A DNA stretch of 64,000 bases from IMG/VR virus record IMGVR_UViG_3300044982_000128, positions 1 to 64,000 of that record; one strand, written 5' to 3'. Source of the stretch: a virus. Shown one piece after another: positions 1-9,545 of this stretch (positions are counted from its first letter, which is position 1; each line of letters opens with the position of its first letter). Made by a program: the position numbers and the translations under genes. The notes beneath the pieces are model-generated. The model ran no database searches. It was not told where the DNA came from and saw nothing but the letters and a program-made list of their open reading frames with translations.

Positions 1-2
1 CT

Positions 3-53
3 GGTGGTGGCGGAACTTCGATCCCGCTGGATGCGGAAGTCTCGCTCGTTTAG
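3..53 (+). CDS. C-terminal end of an upstream gene (partial)
   Basis: The third frame is open from the window edge to a TAG at 51-53 and would encode a tail ending in LDAEVSLV. A strong terminator follows 40 bases later, as expected for the last gene of a transcription unit such as a capsid gene. Only about 16 residues are visible, so no family can be named. Confidence 0.3.
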   Translation, partial: GGGGTSIPLDAEVSLV

Positions 54-92
54 GCTGGTTAGCCTGTCATCGTTCACCGCGGCTCCAATGTC

Positions 93-133
93 GGCGGTAG
101 CTCTACCTGACCGGGAGCTACCGCCGCTTTTTT
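93..133 (+). terminator. Rho-independent terminator
   Basis: A perfect 11-bp stem (GGCGGTAGCTC at 93-103 with its complement at 115-125), an 11-base loop, and a run of six T at 128-133. It ends the upstream transcript just before the Shine-Dalgarno sequence of the next gene. Confidence 0.9.
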
Positions 134-147
134 GTAGGGAGGATAGG

Positions 148-435
148 ATGCCTCAATCGGATAGTTGGGCTGGCGCTGGTGCGCAGATGCCGTATATCGA
201 CAGGAACAGGGCTCGCGATACGTCGAACAAAAATGCGCAGCGTAGCGCAGGTTGGTACTCTAACGACGCCTATATGTCTGAGGTTGGCAAAGAAGGCATC
301 AAGCGCCAGCAGGAAAGAATGCGCGATACTGCCGATTCTGTCACCGATCCAGATTCGCCGCGCATCGCTAATCGTCGGCCGACTCGCGCGCCAGTCAAGC
401 GCACTCCACCCAAAGCAGCAGCGAAGAGGAAGTAG
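148..435 (+). CDS. Small basic protein, unknown
   Basis: A 95-residue protein with a Lys/Arg/Pro-rich C-terminus ending in KAAAKRK. The ATG at 148 is chosen because AGGGAGG lies at 137-142, directly after the terminator. It opens the tail gene cluster and is followed after two bases by the next gene. No family recognised; a minor head or neck protein is possible from its position only. Confidence 0.65.
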   Translation: MPQSDSWAGAGAQMPYIDRNRARDTSNKNAQRSAGWYSNDAYMSEVGKEGIKRQQERMRDTADSVTDPDSPRIANRRPTRAPVKRTPPKAAAKRK

Positions 436-437
436 CC

Positions 438-1748
438 ATGTCTCAATGGTCATTAGTGGGTGATGCTCTCATGGCGCTCCGGGAACAAGCGGCTGACGTT
501 CCTTCCGCACTTCCGGCACCTACTCTCAACGGCGTTACTCCGTCTCCGACCGGCACATTGAATATCTGGTTTACCGTTACGCAGCTCACTCCCTGGGGCG
601 AGTCTCCTGTTTCCGCAGAGATCGCGCTCACGACGGGCGCGATCGGCGCCACTTTCACTCTGACCGGAATCTGCTCATTCGCTGCGACTGCGTTGCGCGT
701 TTATTTCACTCTCGGCGCGGCAGGCGGCGAGGATCGCTATTCCGAGTACGAGATTCCTTCCAGTGGCATCGGCGCGTTCTCCCTCGCGTTCACGCTCTCG
801 GGAACCGGGACTGCACAAGGGGCCATCACGCCAGGGTTTGCGCCTACAAGGTCTTCAGCATGGCTGCCGGATACGGATGGAACGGCGCTGAGTGCAGCGG
901 CTTTGTATCGCTGGATCAACGAGGGGTTGGATTACATCTGCGGGCTTACGGATGGCATTCGCGATGTGACTGGGATTCCGAGCACAGCGGGGCAGGCTCA
1001 GTATCAGCCCATTTCCAATTGGCGGAAAATTTCCGCAGGATTTTTCGACGGCTGGCCAATCACATTCGGCAATAAATCCGACATCTTTCGCCGCTCGAAT
1101 GTTGTCGGAATCAGCGGCACGGCGGTGATGAATCAAGATTCGGTCGTTCAGCAGATCGAACTATACCCGCAATCAAGCCGGACTTCCGGGAACGGAGCCG
1201 TGGACACCGGAATCATGGATTTGCCTCTTTTACCCAACGCTGTAAACATTCCTTACACACCGGGCTCTTCCGGCTGGGTTCTTGGATTCGGGCTGGCGCT
1301 TCTCGGTCCTTACCCTGCGGATCCTTCCGCCTGCGAATTATTGTATTACTCGGGGAATCAATCCAACACACTCGGTCCTTGTACCCGTGGTATGGGGGGA
1401 ACTATCGCGCAAGGCTGGCCTAACGGAACTCCGCTGACCGAGTGCAACATCTATCTCTCTGGCTTGCGTTACCCTCTGCATTATTTGCGTGGGCAGGCAA
1501 ACAGTCAATTGAACCTTCCGCCTGCATGGATCGATGTTTTGAAGGATTATCTGTCAAGCCGATTCAAGGGCGCGGAGCAGGATCTCGAGGGACAGCAATC
1601 GTTGTTGAAAGTGGTTGAGCAAAAATGCCTTTCGATCAAGGGAAATCGAGAGGTTATGAGTCCTCGTCGCGTGCAAGTGGGTGGAGTTACTGGCCCAGAG
1701 ACCGTCTCCGGCCTCGGTGGCTACTTTGGCGGGGTCATTCTACCGTGA
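438..1748 (+). CDS. Putative neck/tail structural protein
   Basis: A 436-residue protein between a small head-proximal gene and the tail hub gene, in the virion cluster. The N-terminal 120 residues are rich in Thr/Ser/Gly and look like a beta-sandwich (fibronectin- or Ig-like repeat pattern). The central part contains LYRWINEGLDYICG, and the C-terminus is helical with an Arg/Gly-rich end. GAAGAGG precedes the ATG by eight bases. Its TGA overlaps the GTG of the next gene. A tail adaptor or hub accessory protein is the best guess from position; no named family seen. Confidence 0.7.
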   Translation: MSQWSLVGDALMALREQAADVPSALPAPTLNGVTPSPTGTLNIWFTVTQLTPWGESPVSAEIALTTGAIGATFTLTGICSFAATALRVYFTLGAAGGEDRYSEYEIPSSGIGAFSLAFTLSGTGTAQGAITPGFAPTRSSAWLPDTDGTALSAAALYRWINEGLDYICGLTDGIRDVTGIPSTAGQAQYQPISNWRKISAGFFDGWPITFGNKSDIFRRSNVVGISGTAVMNQDSVVQQIELYPQSSRTSGNGAVDTGIMDLPLLPNAVNIPYTPGSSGWVLGFGLALLGPYPADPSACELLYYSGNQSNTLGPCTRGMGGTIAQGWPNGTPLTECNIYLSGLRYPLHYLRGQANSQLNLPPAWIDVLKDYLSSRFKGAEQDLEGQQSLLKVVEQKCLSIKGNREVMSPRRVQVGGVTGPETVSGLGGYFGGVILP

Positions 1749-4006
1749 GTGCGAAAATAATCTCCCAACGCAAGTTCGCCAAGCTCGTTGCATCAACGGG
1801 CGCCCTTTCCCAGCCTCCCGGTGCGTTGACCCGTCTCAGCAATCTGCTTTTTACCCAACGTGGATCTCTCCAGATTGCCGATGGTTCCCAGGCCATTTCT
1901 GCTCCTATCTCTCCGGCCTCCTTAATCTCCGCCATTGCTGCGTTCGCCAACCTTCAGCCCGGTCAATTTCCCTACTACGAATTGCTGGCCTACGCTTCTA
2001 CTCCACAGCTCGCCGACGTCACCAATTTTGCGATTTCGTCCTTCGTCAACGGATCCGATAATCCTGCTGGCCCTTACACATTTGCGATTGTGGCGAATCT
2101 TGGCTCCGAGCACACTAACGCCAAAAATTCCGCAGTCACCGCGGCTCCGGGTGTTGCATTCAATACGGTCAATTTTTCGTGGACTGCGGTTGCCGGCGCG
2201 ACTGGCTACACGATCTACTACGTCTATCGGCCGCCTCTTCAGGTCTTTCCTAACTACATCTCGCTCGGCACTTCGACAGGGACCACTTTTGCTTTCACTG
2301 GCGTTCTCCCTACCACTCCGGCCGTCTTTCCTTCTCCTACGTTCAATAACACATACGAGCTTCTGCTCTACGTAGATACTGCTCTGGCCAATACCTCGCC
2401 CCAGGTGACTTTCACCGAAGTCACCGCGGGTGTGTTTCCTTTTACCCCGCCTCAACCCGCGACTCTTGCTCCCGGTTCAGTCGGATTCAACGCCTTTCCG
2501 TCCATAGCCGGCTTTTCTCCTTATGGCGGAATCAGCGGGATCGCGGGGCCACTTCCGCAACTTGTCCAATTTGCCAGCAAGTCCATCTTGATTCTGGGCA
2601 ACGGCTATCCTCCTCAGGCTTACGATCCGTCGACCGGCCCTGCCGGTCCCGTGACTGCTTTGACCAACATCTTCACGGCTGCGTACCCAACCTGGCAACC
2701 ATCTGTCGCATGGCTCACCGGATCCGTAGTCACGGATGGTGCGGGGAACTACTACGTGGCGACTCAGGGAGGCGTTTCACAAACTCCCGGTCCTCCTACG
2801 TGGGCTCCCGCTAAAGGGGCGGAGACCGCTGACGGCAGCGTAATCTGGACGTCTCAAGGGCTTATCGTCGCCTCCACTGCTCCCCGTGGTGCCGCGCATG
2901 CGGTCGCGTACGCGGGCTCGCTCTGGCTGGCCAACACTTCTCCGGCCACCACTTCCGACAACATCGACGGACCAACCTGTCTCAAGATGTCCGATTCCAA
3001 TAATCCGAACTCGTGGAATCCGGTCAACACGGCCTTTATTGGTCGAGACGATGGAACACAGCTTACCGGGTTGCAACCGTTTACAATCGCCGCACTGGGA
3101 ATCTCCCCCACCGGTTCTCTGTGCGTATTCAAAGAATTCACCACCTATCAGGTCATCGGTGTGTTTGGCTCGAGTTCCTTCGAGATCCAGCCGGCGCAGA
3201 CCAACCTCGGCTGCATTGCCGCACGATCGATTCAATTCCTGCCCGGCTTTGGCGTCGTCCGGTTCTCGCACCTTGGATTCGCGGTATTTGACGGTATCAA
3301 TGACCGGCTCATTTCAGAAGACATCCGGCCGTATCTATTCGGAGGCGTGGACTCGGAGTCTGACCTCACTCCTGTCGACCCGTCTTTTCTTTACCTCTCG
3401 CAATCGGGTCAGACCACTCAGCCACCGATGTATCTTTGCGCGATGCCGTTGCTGGGCTCTGCCGGCCAGTTGACCCGCCTGTTCGTCTACGACCTGGTGA
3501 TGAAGGCGTGGACTGTGCTCGATCTTCCCTGGCCTGTCACCGCACTCTCGGCTGTTGCGGTCGGCGAAGGATATCCGCTAGTCCTCGCCGGAAAGACCGA
3601 TGGGACAGTACAGCGGCTGCAGGCAGGCGATTTGAACTGGGATCAGAGCGCAAGCGATCAGTCAGCAGTGAATTGGTCGTTTAGAAGTCCGGATGTGTTT
3701 GGCGAGGGATCGAGCCAGCGACTCTTTTTCCAGCAGGCTGTAATCCGGGGCTACGGAAACGCAGCTATGGTCAAGTCGATTGTTGCAAGCTTATGGCTGG
3801 ATGGAAAACAACTTGGCTCGCAGGCTATCGATATTGTGCCGATGGGCGGATCGAATTTGTTTGAAGTCAACGTCAAGATTTTCCTGAATGGAGAGCGTGC
3901 GCACCTGGATATCAGCGGAAATGGCGGTGGCGCTCCCGGTGTAATCGATGCTGTCGATTGGGCCGTCTCACCAAAATCGTCACTCGCGCGGAGGATCATT
4001 GGATGA
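1745..4006 (+). CDS. Putative tail hub / DNA-stabilisation protein with FN3-like insert
   Basis: A 753-residue protein starting at a GTG that overlaps the preceding TGA (GTGA). A fibronectin type III-like segment lies near residues 141-160 (FSWTAVAGATGYTIYY). The second half repeats short strands with FDG/GVV turns around residues 480-520, resembling beta-propeller tail accessory proteins of the P22 gp10 kind. Such proteins close the portal channel and link the tail. Its neighbours are virion genes and the next gene is again overlapped by four bases. Assignment rests on layout and strand pattern, not a clear motif. Confidence 0.6.
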   Translation: MSAKIISQRKFAKLVASTGALSQPPGALTRLSNLLFTQRGSLQIADGSQAISAPISPASLISAIAAFANLQPGQFPYYELLAYASTPQLADVTNFAISSFVNGSDNPAGPYTFAIVANLGSEHTNAKNSAVTAAPGVAFNTVNFSWTAVAGATGYTIYYVYRPPLQVFPNYISLGTSTGTTFAFTGVLPTTPAVFPSPTFNNTYELLLYVDTALANTSPQVTFTEVTAGVFPFTPPQPATLAPGSVGFNAFPSIAGFSPYGGISGIAGPLPQLVQFASKSILILGNGYPPQAYDPSTGPAGPVTALTNIFTAAYPTWQPSVAWLTGSVVTDGAGNYYVATQGGVSQTPGPPTWAPAKGAETADGSVIWTSQGLIVASTAPRGAAHAVAYAGSLWLANTSPATTSDNIDGPTCLKMSDSNNPNSWNPVNTAFIGRDDGTQLTGLQPFTIAALGISPTGSLCVFKEFTTYQVIGVFGSSSFEIQPAQTNLGCIAARSIQFLPGFGVVRFSHLGFAVFDGINDRLISEDIRPYLFGGVDSESDLTPVDPSFLYLSQSGQTTQPPMYLCAMPLLGSAGQLTRLFVYDLVMKAWTVLDLPWPVTALSAVAVGEGYPLVLAGKTDGTVQRLQAGDLNWDQSASDQSAVNWSFRSPDVFGEGSSQRLFFQQAVIRGYGNAAMVKSIVASLWLDGKQLGSQAIDIVPMGGSNLFEVNVKIFLNGERAHLDISGNGGGAPGVIDAVDWAVSPKSSLARRIIG

Positions 4007-4461
4007 GTCAAACCATCCATGCCCGCAATCTTCGCAAAGGTGAGCAAGACACTCTCCCTTCCGCTCTCCTCGATACCGGGATGCCTTTTCTTGTTCCTGA
4101 ATGGGCCTGGGTTGTCGAACCAGTCAGCATCCTTGGTCCTTTTGATCCTGTTCCGCCTCAACCCTTTGCGCTCGTCGTTTGCTCTTTCGCCCACGGATGG
4201 TTAGTGTTATGGCGCGTCCTCGCTCTTTCGCCCCTTCCCCCTCTAATCCCTCTAAACTGGTTCCTGGAAGCCCTCCCTCAGGTTTTCGCGGCGGCTCGTC
4301 TGCGCGGTTGTGTCGGTTTTTTGACGCTGCTCGCAGATAACCGGCCGGAAGAGGTCAAGATGGCTCGGATCATACAACGGATGGCCGGAGCAAAGATCAT
4401 GCCTTTTCAGGGATCGCTCGGCGCCGGATCGCTGACCGGAACCACAGAAAGCAGGAACTAG
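4003..4461 (+). CDS. Virion-cluster protein, unknown
   Basis: A 152-residue protein, ATG overlapping the previous TGA. A hydrophobic stretch (PFALVVCSFAHGWLVLWRVL) and a central helix-rich region with an Arg-containing C-terminal part (RIIQRMAGAKIMPF) weakly recall the acetyltransferase-like folds of some internal virion proteins. The evidence for that is poor. It sits between the tail hub and the ejection protein genes. Confidence 0.55.
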   Translation: MSQTIHARNLRKGEQDTLPSALLDTGMPFLVPEWAWVVEPVSILGPFDPVPPQPFALVVCSFAHGWLVLWRVLALSPLPPLIPLNWFLEALPQVFAAARLRGCVGFLTLLADNRPEEVKMARIIQRMAGAKIMPFQGSLGAGSLTGTTESRN

Positions 4462-4463
4462 AC

Positions 4464-5000
4464 ATGCCCGCAGCGCTTATTCCGCTTATCTCAGTCATCG
4501 TAGGCGCGGCCGGTGTCGGCACCAGCATTTATGAAGGCGTGCAATCCAGTGATCAGGCATCTGATGCCCAGAAGGCGCAACAACAAGCTCTGCTCAAGCA
4601 GCAACAGGCGCAAGCCAACCAGGCGAATCTAACCAAACAAGAAGCGGTCCTGGGCGCGCAGGGCCAATCACAGGAGCAAACCGGAGGGTCGCTCACAGAT
4701 TCAGGAACCGCAGCGTTGACGGATCTGTTGGCCGGGTATCCTGGTTATCAAAGTGGGTCAGGCACAAGCACAGGAACCGGTGTGGGCTCGAGCGGAGTTT
4801 CGGGTGCAAACGCAGGTGCACCGGGTTCGGCAGGCAGCCCCGACATCGCCTCAATCTTGGCGGCTTTACGCAATGGCGGTGGAGGCAGCGGGCTCGGTCT
4901 CAGCGGCCCCGGCGCTCCTGGAAATCTCTCCGGTGGCAATTGGCAGTCTCAACCCGCCGTACCGCAAAATCAGTTTGAACTCGCTAACCCGCTTGTGTAG
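4464..5000 (+). CDS. Putative internal virion / ejection protein (Gly-rich, N-terminal hydrophobic)
   Basis: A 178-residue protein with a hydrophobic N-terminus (residues 3-22, ALIPLISVIVGAAGVGTSIY), a Gln/Ala-rich helix (25-60) and a long Gly/Ser-rich low-complexity tail. This build is common in small ejection proteins of short-tailed phages, which insert in the host envelope during DNA entry. AGGAACT precedes the ATG. The three following genes are also Ala/Gln-rich, consistent with one internal-virion cluster. Confidence 0.6.
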   Translation: MPAALIPLISVIVGAAGVGTSIYEGVQSSDQASDAQKAQQQALLKQQQAQANQANLTKQEAVLGAQGQSQEQTGGSLTDSGTAALTDLLAGYPGYQSGSGTSTGTGVGSSGVSGANAGAPGSAGSPDIASILAALRNGGGGSGLGLSGPGAPGNLSGGNWQSQPAVPQNQFELANPLV

Positions 5001-5014
5001 TGAAAGGGGACCCA

Positions 5015-5662
5015 ATGGACGGACTTACTCAATTGCTATCCGCGATCCAGCCCGAACTTAAAGCGGGTACAGAAGTCGCCGGCCTTGGTTCCACAGCCTA
5101 CAATCTTTACAATCAGTACCAGAATCAGCAATATCAAAATCAGCTTCGGTCCTATGCCCAGGACCCGACGAAACTGAACGCTTATGCTGCGCAGTTCACC
5201 CAGCCACTAACGGCCGGATTGCAAAAAGGCGTGGCAAACGAAACACAGGGCTATCTCGCTTCCCGAGGGCTCTCCGACTCGCCGCAGATTTCTGAACAGG
5301 TCGAAGCGCAGGCCATCGCCCCCTACATTCAGCAGAACCAGCAACAGGGGTATCAGGACGCATTGCAGGCGCTCAATCTTGGCGGGGGCGCCATCCCGCC
5401 CCAACTCCAAATGCAGAATGGCCTGTCTGCGCTGACCAAAGCGTTTTCGCAATTGCCCGGTTCGAATCCGTATCCCGGTGCTTCCACGCTCACCAATCTT
5501 ATGCAATTGGTGAATGCAGGTAATGTCACCAATCCACCGCAAACCGCCCCATCTTATCTGGACTCGAGTAGCTACATTCCGCCTGTTCCGGACAATCAGA
5601 CTCTCGATCTGAGCAGCATTTACCAACCTGATTATGCAAGCGATCTCGCCGCGGGGAGCTAG
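5015..5662 (+). CDS. Putative internal virion protein
   Basis: A 215-residue protein rich in Gln, Asn, Tyr and Ala, with repeated YNQYQNQQYQN-like runs near residues 30-45. The ATG at 5015 is preferred to the GTG at 5000 because AAAGGGG lies just upstream of it. Placed between two other putative ejection proteins. No family recognised. Confidence 0.6.
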   Translation: MDGLTQLLSAIQPELKAGTEVAGLGSTAYNLYNQYQNQQYQNQLRSYAQDPTKLNAYAAQFTQPLTAGLQKGVANETQGYLASRGLSDSPQISEQVEAQAIAPYIQQNQQQGYQDALQALNLGGGAIPPQLQMQNGLSALTKAFSQLPGSNPYPGASTLTNLMQLVNAGNVTNPPQTAPSYLDSSSYIPPVPDNQTLDLSSIYQPDYASDLAAGS

Positions 5663-5665
5663 GAT

Positions 5666-7012
5666 ATGGGATTCTGGAATGCACTTTCTGTTCTCGCTCC
5701 GGTCGCGCCGGCTATGTCGGATGCCGCGGACCTGCGCACCGCACGGCAGCGGGATGCGGCTGATTTCGCTTCGGAGCAGGCGTTAAAGCAGGCGCAGCTT
5801 ACGACACAGAAACTGGCCGCGCAACTCGATCAGCAACGGATCACCGCGGGTAATGCCCCTTCTCAAATTCCTGGCACCAAAGACTACTATTCCGCTCCTG
5901 AAGGAAGCTGGATGCGGCCTTCCTTGGTCAACGGCGAATACAAAGCAGTCAAAATTCCCGGCCAAGCTCCCGCCGATGAGCTTAAGCAAGCAACCAAGGG
6001 ATTGAAAGATGCCTTTGATGCGATGGGAATACAAGTTCCCCCCAACGTACTCGCGGACCTTGGGTATCGCATCTACGGCGGTACCGGCGCATATCCCGCA
6101 ACCGGTATGGGAGTCGCCAAGCCGGTAACTCTCAAAGGGTCGGATGGCCAGCCGATCGGCGCCTCCTTTAGCGGAGGCCGATACTACGATTCAGAGGGAA
6201 AAGAGATTGAAAATCCAGTGCTTTGGGAAAAGCCTGTCGCCGCGCATCCACTTCCCCCTGCGACCCAATACATGCAGCTTTACACTAAAAAGCTTCTTGC
6301 CGACCGCAAACAGGGACCACCGTTAACCGCTGAAGAGACGGCGCAAATGCAGGCCAGTCTGAGTACCATGGACGAGCCGGGGATAGCGAGAATGCAGGCG
6401 CTAGGGAAAGCGTATGCGCAGTACCACATAACACCTATCACCGATGATTCTGGAGCGGCTGTAGATGTGCCGATAGCTGCGGTATTAGCGGCGAACAAGG
6501 CTGGCGCTCCGCCCCGGACTGCCGCTGCCGGTACAGCCGATGCAGCAGACAAAAAGAATGCGATGCTCGCTAACTCCGCTATTCAGCAAGTGAATCGCAT
6601 GGAGAGCATCCTGAACCGCGATCCTAACCTGACAGGGCCGGGCGCGGGACAACTGACTCAACTTCAGGTTTGGATGGGCAATCAAGATCCGGATGCACAG
6701 GCATTTTTGATGTCTTCTTTGCTTGGGTCCGAACACGGAGTCGCGGTGTTTGGCGGCAGAAACATCCACACAATTCAAGACCTGCAAAATACGCTGGGAA
6801 GTTGGAGAACCAATCCGGCCGCGTTGAAGGCCGCGCTGGGTGTTATACGAGAAACAATGACTCCTTGGCTGACAGCTAATAACAGGCTGCCGGGAGCACA
6901 ATCTGCCGCACCGAAAGGCACAGTTACGCTCAAGGCCGGCGGTAAAATTTACAACATCCCTCGCGATCAGGTAGCTGCATTCAGGAAGGACCACCCTGAT
7001 GCCAGCCAATGA
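5666..7012 (+). CDS. Putative internal virion protein
   Basis: A 448-residue protein. Residues 20-60 form an Ala/Gln/Asp-rich helix, followed by a conserved-looking globular part (GSWMRPSLVNGEYKAVKI near 80-98) and a helical C-terminal half. It overlaps the next gene by 14 bases. Position and composition fit the ejection-protein set; no catalytic motif seen. Confidence 0.6.
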   Translation: MGFWNALSVLAPVAPAMSDAADLRTARQRDAADFASEQALKQAQLTTQKLAAQLDQQRITAGNAPSQIPGTKDYYSAPEGSWMRPSLVNGEYKAVKIPGQAPADELKQATKGLKDAFDAMGIQVPPNVLADLGYRIYGGTGAYPATGMGVAKPVTLKGSDGQPIGASFSGGRYYDSEGKEIENPVLWEKPVAAHPLPPATQYMQLYTKKLLADRKQGPPLTAEETAQMQASLSTMDEPGIARMQALGKAYAQYHITPITDDSGAAVDVPIAAVLAANKAGAPPRTAAAGTADAADKKNAMLANSAIQQVNRMESILNRDPNLTGPGAGQLTQLQVWMGNQDPDAQAFLMSSLLGSEHGVAVFGGRNIHTIQDLQNTLGSWRTNPAALKAALGVIRETMTPWLTANNRLPGAQSAAPKGTVTLKAGGKIYNIPRDQVAAFRKDHPDASQ

Positions 7013-9545
7013 CAAGTGGGCGCAGTACGAGGTTGCGTCTCCTGCTGCTAAACACGATAAGTGGTCGCAATATGAAGCCGCGCCAGCAGCGACAGTTTCA
7101 CCTGCCTCCGACCAATCTTCGCCTGATCTCACCACCAACACCATCGACCCTGCTACCGGTACCGGCTACGGTCTCTACCGCATGGGCAGTTACGATTTCA
7201 ATGCGGGGCAAGTCAGCAAGCCGGAAATCCAAGTTCCTTACAATCGCGTGCAGGACGCCCTCGCCGCAGGGTACAAGCTCCATCCGGATGAGGCTCCGCG
7301 CTACCAGCAAGACACTGCGCACAACGGCTCCTTGTCGCGTGCGACCGGTCAGGTTAAATCTCTCCTGGCGCGCATGACCGAGACGATGCCGGATACGCCG
7401 CTTGAAGGAAGTTGGTGGCAGCAGGCTAATGCCGCTGCAGGCAACGTTGAAAAACTTCCGTTCAATGTAACCAACCGAACCATACGCGGATTGGCTGGGC
7501 TACCGTCAGGGTTGGCGCAGACAGCGACGGGAATCAGTCACGGCGATTCAGCGGCGCTGGAAAGCCTGGACCCGGCGGCCATGGCTGAGAACTCCTACAA
7601 AGGCTTGCAGCAGGATACTTCCGATCTCGGCCCCATGGCCGCGCTCGGAAATCTAGGCGGCGACGCAACGACTCTTTACCTTACCGGAAAATATGGGCCC
7701 AAAGCTGTCGACGCTGTCACACAGCCAATGCTGGATGTGGTCCGGGGAGTTAAGAACATTCCCGAAAATCTCGCTCGCGCGATAACGGATACTGGTGCCG
7801 GTCCAGTAAATCGATTGGTCAAGGAAACTCAGGCAGCGAACGACAAAATTGATGTGGTAAATGAAGATCGTCTCGAGCGCCAGCGGCAGGATCAAGCTAA
7901 GGCTGACTACGATCATCGTGCTAATCTTTTGAAACTTCGACAGCAGTACGAACAGTCTGTTCGTGATGCAACCGAGAAGGCACGCACGGGAACAGCAGAG
8001 GATCGCGCCAAAGTCCAGTCGAAGAATCTGGCAGCGAAACAAAAGTACGAGCAGGATGTACGCAACGCGCAACAGAAATACACAACTAATCGTGCTGAGG
8101 CTCTTCGTGCCAACGCCGAAGCGCAGCGCGCGCACAACCAGAAGATCGGTCAGGCAGCGCAACAGAATCGCGCGGCCACCGCTGCCGAACGTGCCAAGGT
8201 TGATCAGGAAGGTAAATTGCAGGTTGGCGGGTCGCAACTGATCTACGGCCTGCGTCAGCTTGATCGTGCTCTGCGCGATCGTGCCGGCACGATGTTCGAT
8301 GCTGTGCGCGAAAAAGTCGGCACAGTGACTCGGCCAGGGGCCGATCTTGGCACCGCTGCGCGTGCCGCTCTGACCAAAATATCTGGGTCGTCCACCGTTC
8401 CCAAACCCTTCAGCGACATCCTCGGCAAGTATCCGGAGACAGATCCTGAGTTTATTGAATACCAAGGCGCACAGATTCCAAAAACCAATCGTCTTTACGA
8501 CGTGCTCAAACAGCAAGGCATGGGCACCGGTGCTCCTCCCGTTACTTTCGGTGACCTTCAAGGCTATTACACGGAAACCGGCGCGGAGCTTGCCAAAGGC
8601 ACCCTCCCTGGGGATGTTTATCTGGCCACCAAAGAACTGCACAACGCCATCGGTGACATGATGCAGGAAATGGCCAGTGGCGCCGGAGCTGGAAAAGAGT
8701 TTTGGGATTCGCGAGTTTTCTACCGGAATTACATGGATGCGTTCCATGAGCCGACTGGACCTTCCGGTTCAGGTTCCCCGATTGCTCAGACTCTTCTCGC
8801 GAAAGATCCTGCCGTCGCGGTAGACAAATTCGCTGGCGACGCAGGCGACCGCGGCATTGCTAATCTGCGCCGGTATTCAGATTCGCTGGCTAATCTTGCA
8901 CAGAACGTCCGTAGCGCTGCTCAGGAGAAAATCACGATTCCTGCGCGAAAGTCTGCTGCCGACATTTCCGCGCCCGAGGCCAAACCGGTTCCCGCTGGAG
9001 CCAATCTGCCTCTCCCCGGCGTTGTCGAACCTGTCCCTGCTCCTCGGGCGGCAAATCTCTCTCTGCCTCCGGTTCTGCCCGAAGCCGAAACGATTCCGGT
9101 TGAACTCAAACCGCGTCAGAAGATTTCCACGCCTGATTTAGTCGCTGCCCGTCGTGCTGCTGCTGAGGCTCGCGCAGGAAGAGCCCAAACTCGCGGAACA
9201 TGGGTTGCAACGTGGCCGGTCTTCCAGGCCATGCGCGCACTTTGGGGAGGCCACATCCCTTCTCTTCCTGCGATGGCGCTGGAATCGGCTGGAACATTTG
9301 CGACAACCAAAGCTGCCACTACCATGATGCGCTACCCTCCGCTGCTTGATTTTTTGACGAAGGCACGACCCGAAGATCTCGCATCAATCCCTCCCGATCT
9401 CCGCGGCGATCTTCCCGGCTTGGTCACTCTGGCTCAGCGGCAAGGGATCAAAGTGGCCCCGGCTTTAGTGGCGGCAACAGCTGGAGCGGCCAGACAACCG
9501 AGTCAACAGGTTCAGCAGCCGGTTGCGCAGGGAGCAATTCAATGA
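6999..9545 (+). CDS. Large internal virion / ejection protein with coiled coil
   Basis: An 848-residue protein. It begins with a tandem motif, KWAQYE near residue 6 and KWSQYE near residue 21. Residues about 270-405 are strongly charged and Ala/Gln/Arg-rich, a long coiled coil. The C-terminal 120 residues contain hydrophobic segments. This matches large DNA-ejection proteins that form the trans-envelope channel. It overlaps its upstream neighbour by 14 bases and the following fibre gene by ATGA. Confidence 0.6.
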   Translation: MPANDKWAQYEVASPAAKHDKWSQYEAAPAATVSPASDQSSPDLTTNTIDPATGTGYGLYRMGSYDFNAGQVSKPEIQVPYNRVQDALAAGYKLHPDEAPRYQQDTAHNGSLSRATGQVKSLLARMTETMPDTPLEGSWWQQANAAAGNVEKLPFNVTNRTIRGLAGLPSGLAQTATGISHGDSAALESLDPAAMAENSYKGLQQDTSDLGPMAALGNLGGDATTLYLTGKYGPKAVDAVTQPMLDVVRGVKNIPENLARAITDTGAGPVNRLVKETQAANDKIDVVNEDRLERQRQDQAKADYDHRANLLKLRQQYEQSVRDATEKARTGTAEDRAKVQSKNLAAKQKYEQDVRNAQQKYTTNRAEALRANAEAQRAHNQKIGQAAQQNRAATAAERAKVDQEGKLQVGGSQLIYGLRQLDRALRDRAGTMFDAVREKVGTVTRPGADLGTAARAALTKISGSSTVPKPFSDILGKYPETDPEFIEYQGAQIPKTNRLYDVLKQQGMGTGAPPVTFGDLQGYYTETGAELAKGTLPGDVYLATKELHNAIGDMMQEMASGAGAGKEFWDSRVFYRNYMDAFHEPTGPSGSGSPIAQTLLAKDPAVAVDKFAGDAGDRGIANLRRYSDSLANLAQNVRSAAQEKITIPARKSAADISAPEAKPVPAGANLPLPGVVEPVPAPRAANLSLPPVLPEAETIPVELKPRQKISTPDLVAARRAAAEARAGRAQTRGTWVATWPVFQAMRALWGGHIPSLPAMALESAGTFATTKAATTMMRYPPLLDFLTKARPEDLASIPPDLRGDLPGLVTLAQRQGIKVAPALVAATAGAARQPSQQVQQPVAQGAIQ

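Noticed and set aside
7653-8747. A 364-codon open frame on the minus strand
   Set aside because: It lies wholly antisense to the 848-residue ejection protein, has no Shine-Dalgarno and a composition explained by that gene's codon pattern.
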